Shown here: positions 58,566 through 64,000 of the stretch, piece by piece
Layout: the number at the start of each line of letters is the position of its first letter
Numbering within the stretch: position 1 is the stretch's first letter
Program-made: the position numbers and the translations under genes
The notes under the pieces: model-generated
Told to the model about the DNA's origin: nothing
The model's database searches: none
The model's input: the letters and a program-made list of their open reading frames with translations, nothing else
Assembly (NCBI GenBank): GCA_016191815.1
Contig: JACPVI010000018.1
Location: 1 to 64,000, forward strand
DNA: 64,000 bases
Direction of reading: 5' to 3'
Origin: Myxococcales bacterium
GTDB lineage: Bacteria; Myxococcota; Myxococcia; Myxococcales; Myxococcaceae

Positions 58566-59776
58566 GAAGGCTCCTCTATGCGGCGGTGGCAGTGGCGCTT
58601 GCCTCTTGCGAGGCTCCTTTGGTGCACCCGACCAGCGACCGCCGGCAGAACGCCAGCTCGAGCCGCATCGAAGGCGAGCTGGTGGCCACCACCCGGGCCC
58701 GGGGGAACGCCGCAATCTTCCTGTACGACGCGGCGCGCCCGCCTCCGCCGCTAGGCACCGGCAGGCCGGTCTCCTTCGCGATCGTCACCCGGGAGCGCCT
58801 CTTCGCCAGCTCGGACGACGGTGCCGGGCCGTTCGCCGCCCCGTTTTCCTTCTCCCTGGTGCCGCGGGGGCGTTACCTCCTCAAGGGCTTCATCGACCGG
58901 GAGGGGTGCCTTCCGGGAGGGAGCTGCCGGCCCTCCGACTTCATCCCCTGGTACGGAGTCACCGCTGAGCCGAACGCCGGAGACGTGGGCGGCGCGGCGG
59001 TGGACCCGCTCACCAAGGAGGCGAGGGTGGTGGAGATTGCCTCCGGCGCGGACGGCGCCCTCTCGGCGGCGGCGGGAGTGACGGTGGTCTTCACCGATGC
59101 GGCGACGCTGCCGGACAGGCCGGCGTTTTCGGTGAGCCCGCCGAGCATCACCCTCTCGGCGGCCACCGGCCCAGCCAAGCTCGAGCTGAGCGCGATGCCC
59201 ATCGACGGTGGCGTGGTCCACCAGGGCGCGCCCAGCTTCCTGGTGCGCTTTGCCGACGAGGACGGCGACGGAGTGCCCGACGACCGAGATCGCGACGGCG
59301 TGCCGGAGCTGTGGCCGAAGGTGGTGTTGAGAAAGCTCGCCGGCCCGCCCAACCTCCTGGTCGACGAGAACGACCTCGACCGGAACGGCGTGCTGGACGA
59401 GTCGGGCGCCGACTACGAGCACCTGGACGCCGCCGGGAAGATGCTCGCCCCGGACGGAAGGCCGGACCTGGTGGTGCTGGCGGCCGGGTTGGATCCGACC
59501 GAGCTGCTCCCCCTGCTCGACGAGGGAGGCCGGCCGAAGATGACCCCGGTGCCGGTGAGCAAGCTCGAGGTGGTAGTGAAGCCAGTGGCGCTCGACCTCT
59601 CGGATGCGGCGGCCCCCGCCCGCCTGGCGGCGCTGCCCTCCGGTCAATACGCGGTGGTGCTGATCCAGTACACCGGGCAGACCTGGCGAGTGCCGAACGA
59701 GCTGGCGCCGCCGCTGGCTTCATTGCTCGGACTGCCCTCGGTGGAGAGCCAGGGCTTCACCATCCAGGTTCCGTGA
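58562..59776 (+). CDS. Lipoprotein downstream of the TonB receptor
   Basis: 404 residues. Lipobox VALASCEAP. N-terminal beta-rich domain (SRIEGELVATTRARGNAAIF; VPRGRYLLKGFIDREG), similar in style to carboxypeptidase-regulatory-like or transthyretin-like domains. Acidic calcium-type loops in the middle (ADEDGDGVPDDRDRDGVPEL, DENDLDRNGVLDESG). The ATG overlaps the receptor stop (ATGA), so it should be made with it and may serve as its substrate-binding or surface partner. The last helix-rich part is unknown. Confidence 0.75.
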   Translation: MRRLLYAAVAVALASCEAPLVHPTSDRRQNASSSRIEGELVATTRARGNAAIFLYDAARPPPPLGTGRPVSFAIVTRERLFASSDDGAGPFAAPFSFSLVPRGRYLLKGFIDREGCLPGGSCRPSDFIPWYGVTAEPNAGDVGGAAVDPLTKEARVVEIASGADGALSAAAGVTVVFTDAATLPDRPAFSVSPPSITLSAATGPAKLELSAMPIDGGVVHQGAPSFLVRFADEDGDGVPDDRDRDGVPELWPKVVLRKLAGPPNLLVDENDLDRNGVLDESGADYEHLDAAGKMLAPDGRPDLVVLAAGLDPTELLPLLDEGGRPKMTPVPVSKLEVVVKPVALDLSDAAAPARLAALPSGQYAVVLIQYTGQTWRVPNELAPPLASLLGLPSVESQGFTIQVP

Positions 59777-59777
59777 C

Positions 59778-61256
59778 GTGGCCGAGCGGCTGACCAGCCA
59801 AAGGGTGCGCGACGGCGCGAGGTGCCGGCGGCTGGTGTGGCTCAGGGTGAACGAGCGCGACGCCCCGGAGCTGGCCTCCTCCGCCGCGGCCACCGCGGCG
59901 TTGGAGCGGGGCCGGCGGGTGTGTGTCCGGGCGCGGGAGCACGTCCCCGGCGGGACGCTGATCAACTTCCCACCCTACATGGAGGAGCTGAGGCTGTCGG
60001 CCACCCAGCTCTCCCTGCGCGAGCGCCCGCCGGCCATTTACGAGGCCTGTTTCCTCGAGGAGGACGTCTTCGTGGTGGTGGACATCCTCGAGCGGTCCGG
60101 CGCCGGGTGGGCGCTGATCGAGGTGAAGGCCTCGACCGAGGTGAAGGAAGCGCACCTGCTCGACGTGGCAGTCCAGCTGCACGTGCTCCGCCGCGCCCGG
60201 GTGCCGGTGGTGCGCGCCGAGGTGATGCACCTGGAACGCAGCTGCCGCCACCCGGAGCTGTCCAAGCTGTTCCGCCGCTCGGACGTCACCGCGCGGGTGG
60301 CGCCGATCGCCGCTCGGCTCCCGGACGAGTTCGCCGCCCAGCGCGACATGCTGGCCGGCCCGATGCCGGCGGCCACCCTGGGGCGCCAGTGCCGCGAGCC
60401 GGAGCAGTGCCCTTTCCTCGGCCGTTGCTGGCCCAACCCTCCGCCGAACTCCATCGAGACCTTGCACCGCTACGGCCAGCTCGCCGCGCGTCTCGACCCG
60501 GCCTGGAGGACCATCGCCGACATCCCGGACGGGGTCGAGCTTCCCCCTCCCGCGCAGAGGCAGCGGCGGGCGATCACTGAGAACCGGATGGTGGTCGAGC
60601 CCGGCCTCTCCGCTGCTCTTGAGGCGCTGGAGCCGCCGATCGCCTTCCTCGACTTCGAGACGGTGACCCTGGCCATCCCCTCCTGGAGAGGGTGCCGCCC
60701 ATACGACCAGGTGCCGGTGCAGATGAGCTGTCACCTCGAGCTTCCGCAGGAAGGAGGCGGGCGCCGCTACGAGCACTTCTCCTGGCTGGCGGGCGGAGGA
60801 GGAGATCCCCGAAGGCAGGTCGCCGAGCGCACCCTGGAGGCGTGCCGCCACGCCCGCACGGTGTTGGCCTGGAACGCCACCTTCGAGAGAGAGCGGCTGG
60901 AGGAGCTGGCCGCTTCGCTGCCCGAGCTGGCCGGGAGGCTCGCGGAGCTCAAGTCGCGCCTTCAAGACATGCTGGCGCTGGTGCGAGACCACCTCTACCA
61001 CCCAGCCTTCGAGGGGAGCTTCTCGCTCAAGAAGGTGGTGCCGGCGCTGCTTCCCGACGAGCGGTACGACGAGCTGGCCATCCGCGATGGCGAGTCGGCC
61101 CGGCTGGCCCTGGAGCGGCTGCTCCTCGACGAGGAGCTGTCCACTACCCACAGCGCGGCGCTCAGGCGCGAGCTGCTCGCCTACTGCAAGAAGGACACCT
61201 GGGTGATGGTGCGGCTGTTGGAGAAGTTGCGCCAGCTGGCGCAGGAGAGGAGCTGA
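59778..61256 (+). CDS. Cas4-like nuclease fused to a DUF2779/RNase H-like exonuclease
   Basis: 492 residues from GTG 59778. N-terminal half: PD-(D/E)XK nuclease, with ALIEVKASTEVKEAHLLDVA as the active-site lysine motif, and four cysteines for an iron-sulfur cluster: Cys near residue 16 (GARCRRLVWL) and the triple LGRQCREPEQCPFLGRCWP. C-terminal half: IAFLDFETVTLAIPSW and RPYDQVPVQMSCHLEL, then LAWNATFERERLEEL and a terminal YCKKDTWVMV, a 3'-5' exonuclease-like (RNase H) fold. Such DUF2779-type proteins are thought to act in DNA repair or defence, but no function is established. No cas genes are near. Confidence 0.8.
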   Translation: MAERLTSQRVRDGARCRRLVWLRVNERDAPELASSAAATAALERGRRVCVRAREHVPGGTLINFPPYMEELRLSATQLSLRERPPAIYEACFLEEDVFVVVDILERSGAGWALIEVKASTEVKEAHLLDVAVQLHVLRRARVPVVRAEVMHLERSCRHPELSKLFRRSDVTARVAPIAARLPDEFAAQRDMLAGPMPAATLGRQCREPEQCPFLGRCWPNPPPNSIETLHRYGQLAARLDPAWRTIADIPDGVELPPPAQRQRRAITENRMVVEPGLSAALEALEPPIAFLDFETVTLAIPSWRGCRPYDQVPVQMSCHLELPQEGGGRRYEHFSWLAGGGGDPRRQVAERTLEACRHARTVLAWNATFERERLEELAASLPELAGRLAELKSRLQDMLALVRDHLYHPAFEGSFSLKKVVPALLPDERYDELAIRDGESARLALERLLLDEELSTTHSAALRRELLAYCKKDTWVMVRLLEKLRQLAQERS

Positions 61257-61259
61257 CCG

Positions 61260-61736
61260 ATGTGGGGGTTGCTCTTGGCGGCGTCACTTTCGGGAGCGCC
61301 GCCTTTGGGAGCGAAGGCCGGCGCGGACGAGGAGGCGATCCGAAAGCTGGTCGACGCCTTCCGGGTGGCCTGCGAGAGGGAGGACGAGGCGGCGCTGCTC
61401 GGGCTGTTCTGGCCCGAGGCGAACGTGTTCGAGCACGGCGGGGTGGACCGGACCGCGGAGGCCTTCGTGAAGGAGCATATGGCGCCGCACTTCAAGGAGA
61501 TGTCCTTGCGCTGGCTGGAGGAGGAGAGCAGCGGCCGCTCCGAGGGCGCGATGGCCTACGTGGCGCAGCGGGCGAAGCTGGAGATCCGCGAGGCCGATGG
61601 CCCGCCCAAACACGCCTACAACACCTTCACCTTCGTCCTCCGAAAGAGGCAGGGCGCCTGGAAGATCTCGCACCTCCACTGGAGCCTTGGGCGCCCCAAG
61701 CCTCCCGAGGCGGCCGACGGCGGCTCTCCGAGGTAG
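61260..61736 (+). CDS. Secreted NTF2-like (SnoaL/DUF4440-type) protein
   Basis: 158 residues with a possible signal peptide (LLLAASLSGAPPLGA). The rest fits the NTF2-like alpha+beta cone: EEAIRKLVDAFRVACEREDE, LLGLFWPEANVFEHGGVDRT and HAYNTFTFVLRKRQGAWKIS followed by HLHWSLGRP. Members range from enzymes to scaffolds, so the role is open. It follows the nuclease gene by three bases. Confidence 0.7.
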   Translation: MWGLLLAASLSGAPPLGAKAGADEEAIRKLVDAFRVACEREDEAALLGLFWPEANVFEHGGVDRTAEAFVKEHMAPHFKEMSLRWLEEESSGRSEGAMAYVAQRAKLEIREADGPPKHAYNTFTFVLRKRQGAWKISHLHWSLGRPKPPEAADGGSPR

Positions 61737-61751
61737 GTCGCCTCTCCCGCG

Positions 61752-61780
61752 TTGCGGCGCACTCCCCAAGTAGCTATTTT
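61752..61780 (+). promoter_or_regulatory. Promoter of the broken toxin-antitoxin locus
   Basis: TTGCGG (61752-61757) and TATTTT (61775-61780) are 17 bases apart. The ATG at 61791 lies about four bases from the expected transcription start. TAGCTA just before the -10 is a small palindrome. Confidence 0.4.
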
Positions 61781-61790
61781 GACGCCGAAG

Positions 61791-62142
61791 ATGGCTACCA
61801 CCGGAGAGAGGCGAGCCCTGACCATCAGCGCGCGGGAACTGAAAGAACAGGACAGGGGACGCGATGCGGGCGGTCGGGCGCCACGACCGCGTGGTGGTCA
61901 CCCGCCGCGGGAAACCCTATGCCGCGATGGTCCACATCGAGGACTTGCCCGGCGAACCGGTCGACACCCAGGCCCTCCTGGAGGGCATTCGCGCGGCCTT
62001 CCGCAAGAATCCCCTCCCCTACACGATGGACGAGCATCTGGAATGGTCTCGCGGCGGAAGAACTGGGTATTTGCCGACTCGTCCGACGCCATCGTCCTCT
62101 GGCAGGCGGAGTCGTGCATCCCCAAGGTCAGGACGCTGGTGA
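61791..62142 (+). pseudogene. Phd-type antitoxin with a one-base frameshift
   Basis: Starts MATTGERRALTISARELKEQ, a good Phd/YefM opening, then goes off frame near 61850. In the next frame the protein continues GDAMRAVGRHDRVVVTRRG, then KPYAAMVHIEDLPGEPVDTQ and a C-terminal tail. Joining the frames by removing one base restores a standard Phd antitoxin. The start has the same promoter type as the intact loci. A separate initiation at ATG 61876 in the second frame could still make a truncated protein lacking the DNA-binding half. Confidence 0.7.
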
Positions 62143-62219
62143 CGTGGAACGTCAAGGACTTCGCGGGCCGCACTCACCTGGAGGTGAAGTCGCCGCAACA
62201 GTACCTTCGGAGCCCCTAG
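62043..62219 (+). pseudogene. PIN-domain toxin with internal deletion
   Basis: 58 codons. It begins like a PIN toxin (NWVFADSS) and ends like one (DAIVLWQAE, then VRTLVTWNVKDFAG and SPQQYL), but about 70-80 residues in the middle, including the catalytic Glu and helices, are missing. Both ends remain in frame, so an internal deletion is the simplest explanation. It overlaps the tail of the broken antitoxin. The remnant cannot be an active RNase. Confidence 0.65.
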
Positions 62220-62225
62220 CGCCGC

Positions 62226-62843
62226 TCACTGCCGCTTTCGAGCCTGGAGCGCCGCGCGGTAGTCGCGAATGGCCTGGCTGGTGGTAGGCCGATCGAGGAA
62301 GCTGGCCAGTTCGTCCAGATCGATCCCTGGGAGCACCTCGCTCTGGGGAACTTCTTCGTAGACATCGCCCCGGAGCGCGCAGATGGTGAAACGTTCGCGC
62401 TTCCAGGTCCACAGCTCGCGCACTCCCAGCTTGCGGTAGATCTCCCGCTTGTTCAGCCCGCCCGACGTCCAGACGACCTCGATGGCGAGATCAGGCCGCT
62501 CAGCGTCCGGGTCCACTTCCCCGAATAGGTAGCACTCGTCGGGCTCGACGCCTCGCTCGGCTCTCTTGCTCTCAAGCGTCCAGGAGCCGTACTTGGCGAA
62601 CTCCACCCCCTGCTCCAAGCACCAGACCTCGATGAGGCAGCCAATCCACGACTTGAGCTGCTCATGATCTTTCGATGGGCTCATGAGCTCGAGCACCCCC
62701 TCGAGGTAGGCCAGCCGAGGCGCTCGGCGCTCGCCCCGCATCTCGAGAAGGCGCTGGTAGTCAGCCCAGGTCGCGCCGTGCAGCAGGACGATGCGGTCTC
62801 CGACCGGAGCGTCGGCAGGCGTGGAGGGCGACTCGGTGAGCAC
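62226..62843 (-). CDS. Uma2 family (DUF820) protein
   Basis: 205 residues. Uma2 features: PRLAYLEGVLELMSPSKDHE, ECYLFGEVDPDAERPDLAIE and VVWTSGGLNKREIYRKLGV, with RELWTWKRERFTICALRG completing the core. Acidic and lysine residues of the PD-(D/E)XK fold are kept (PDLAIEV). Function of the family is unknown. It is convergent with the broken toxin-antitoxin locus and unrelated in detail to the Uma2 copy at 16977. Confidence 0.8.
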   Translation of the reverse strand: MLTESPSTPADAPVGDRIVLLHGATWADYQRLLEMRGERRAPRLAYLEGVLELMSPSKDHEQLKSWIGCLIEVWCLEQGVEFAKYGSWTLESKRAERGVEPDECYLFGEVDPDAERPDLAIEVVWTSGGLNKREIYRKLGVRELWTWKRERFTICALRGDVYEEVPQSEVLPGIDLDELASFLDRPTTSQAIRDYRAALQARKRQ

Positions 62844-62960
62844 GGTCAGAGTATAGGTGGCGCGCCTGGACTTGGGGAGCCGTGTGAGTGGCGCGCGCCG
62901 GGTCGGGGAAAGGGGGTCGGGCGGTCACGCTTGCCCCGCTCGGCGGCCGCGCCGGTGTAG

Positions 62961-63161
62961 GTGCAGCCGGTCGATCAGAAGTTCCAGACGGCCGACGGGC
63001 GGCCGGGTGGGCTTCTCTCCCTCGGTGCCGCGCGGCAGATCAGCCGCCACGTGGAGGTTTGGACGGAGCTCCAGGCGAAGTCCGAGGGCTGGGCGCCCAC
63101 CGTCCCGGAACTGCGGCCTGGCCTGAGCGGCGCAGCCGGGATCAACCTTTTCCTGCCCTGA
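62961..63161 (+). pseudogene. Possible C-terminal remnant of an outer-membrane protein
   Basis: 66 codons from GTG immediately after an in-frame stop, in an otherwise gene-free stretch from 62844 to 63235. The sequence (AARQISRHVEVWTELQAKSE, ending GLSGAAGINLFLP) has the alternating pattern and hydrophobic end of a terminal beta-barrel strand. It has no signal peptide or usable ribosome-binding site. Could be a decayed tail of a lost gene. The rest of the gap holds nothing recognisable. Confidence 0.3.
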
Positions 63162-63235
63162 AGGAGGGTGGGCCGGCCGCGACTGTTGGGAAGGCGCGGT
63201 TGCGGTTGGTCCCCCTCCACGGTAAACGGCACCCG

Positions 63236-64000
63236 ATGGGTGCTTCGGTCCTGCTGCTGGTGATCGCCGGCGCGGCCCCGGCCAGCCTGGAGGAGGGGGC
63301 GGCGGCCCTGGAGCAGTTTCGCACCGACGATGCGGTCGCTCTGCTGGAAAGAGCACGTGACCAGGGTCCCTACCTGCACACGGATTACGTCCGGCTCTAC
63401 GAGCAGCTGGGCATCGCCTACGCCTACCAGGAACGCACCGATCCGTCGCTGCGCGCCTTCGAGATGCTGCTGGGCCTCTCGCCCGGGCACGCCATCCGGT
63501 ACACGCTCTCGCCCAAGGCGACCTTCACCTTCGAGAAGGCGCGAAAGCTCGCCGCCGAGCGGCCGGAGCCGACGCTGGATGTCGGCTGGAGCCGCGACCT
63601 CACCGTGGACAACCCGGTGACGCTCGATGTCGAGGTGGTGGCCGACCCGCTCGGGTTCCTCAAGCGGGCCACCCTCCACTGGCGGGTGCGAGGCGCCGGC
63701 GGGTGGAATCTTGTGCCCTTCCAGCTCGCCCCGCCCGGCGGCCGCGTGCGCCAGCTGATTCCCGCCCTCGGGAGCAAGCGGTCCGAGACCGTGGAGATGT
63801 ACCTCGTCGCCGCCGACGAGAAGGGCAACGAGGTGTTGCTCCATGGCTCGCCAGAGCGGCCGCGGGAGATTGCGCGGAAGTACGAGCCACCCGCCCCGTG
63901 GTACTCGCGCTGGCAGGTGCTCGTGCCCGCGGGTGCGGTGCTGGCCGCCGCCACCGGAGCTGTCGTATTCGCCGCCACCCGGCCCCCGAGCCCGACCGCC
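63236..64000 (+). CDS. TPR-type envelope protein, cut by the window edge
   Basis: 255 codons from ATG 63236 with no stop before the window ends, so the gene is partial at its 3' end. A short signal peptide (SVLLLVIAGAAPASLEEG) precedes TPR-like helices (LEEGAAALEQFRTDDAVALL, YLHTDYVRLYEQLGIAYAYQ, PSLRAFEMLLGLSPGHAIRY, cut as shown). A beta-sandwich follows (TLDVGWSRDLTVDNPVTLDV). A membrane helix (VLVPAGAVLAAATGAVVFA) lies near the cut end. The style matches the TPR/PEGA and kinase-partner proteins elsewhere in the window. Role unknown. Confidence 0.75.
   Translation, partial: MGASVLLLVIAGAAPASLEEGAAALEQFRTDDAVALLERARDQGPYLHTDYVRLYEQLGIAYAYQERTDPSLRAFEMLLGLSPGHAIRYTLSPKATFTFEKARKLAAERPEPTLDVGWSRDLTVDNPVTLDVEVVADPLGFLKRATLHWRVRGAGGWNLVPFQLAPPGGRVRQLIPALGSKRSETVEMYLVAADEKGNEVLLHGSPERPREIARKYEPPAPWYSRWQVLVPAGAVLAAATGAVVFAATRPPSPTA

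Overview
The window is GC-rich, densely packed DNA that reads like the chromosome of a Myxococcota (delta-proteobacterial) soil bacterium. The support is indirect: three Hanks-type Ser/Thr kinases with PEGA-like extracytoplasmic tails, an FHA-GAF nucleotide cyclase, several large lipoproteins with beta-helix or MopE-like cysteine/aspartate motifs, an ECF sigma/anti-sigma pair, two histidine kinase loci and many short hypothetical genes. No rRNA, tRNA or CRISPR array was seen, and intergenic spaces are mostly under 200 bases.

Layout. 1-2 kb: a sorbosone-dehydrogenase-like protein and a Phd/PIN toxin-antitoxin pair. 2-9.4 kb: a dipeptidyl peptidase with a coupled lipoprotein, a kinase with its own partner gene, and a MopE/beta-helix lipoprotein. 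10-13 kb: korAB, a ferredoxin-dependent 2-oxoacid oxidoreductase. 13-15 kb: a TlpA-like thioredoxin, a dihaem cytochrome c and an eight-cysteine secreted protein. 15-21.4 kb: a B12-type radical SAM enzyme, a Uma2 protein, and an outer-membrane protein/histidine kinase/response regulator operon. 21.5-25.5 kb: VapBC, a BsuPI lipoprotein and a protein with a possible caspase-like dyad. 25.6-29 kb: acyl carrier protein, fatty acyl-AMP ligase, a collapsed amtB remnant and a HAD nucleotidase. 29.4-31.6 kb: a secreted transglutaminase-elicitor-like lipoprotein. 31.7-36 kb: sigma/anti-sigma, kup and a PAS histidine kinase.

36.2-43.7 kb is the most unusual region. An HSP90-like (GHKL) ATPase gene overlaps a gene for a 1,868-residue protein. 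The giant has a degenerate copy of the same ATPase domain, then a module repeated about seven times with a period near 215 residues, then a C-terminus resembling that of its partner. I did not recognise this pair as a named system and treat it as the best candidate for an undescribed one.

44-63 kb holds signalling and cell-envelope genes: a GAF-GGDEF cyclase, a beta-helix lipoprotein with a TPR/PEGA protein, a kinase divergent from the FHA-GAF cyclase, a FitAB-like toxin-antitoxin pair, a kinase/TonB-receptor/lipoprotein operon, a nuclease-exonuclease fusion, a broken toxin-antitoxin locus and a second Uma2 gene. The last gene, a TPR-type envelope protein, runs off the right edge.

Themes. 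Neighbouring genes are very often coupled by stop/start overlaps, including four TTGA junctions. The toxin-antitoxin promoters share TTG-type -35 boxes, 17-base spacers and very short leaders, and three carry an inverted repeat over the -10. Remnants (amtB, a Phd/PIN pair, an outer-membrane protein tail) show ongoing gene decay.
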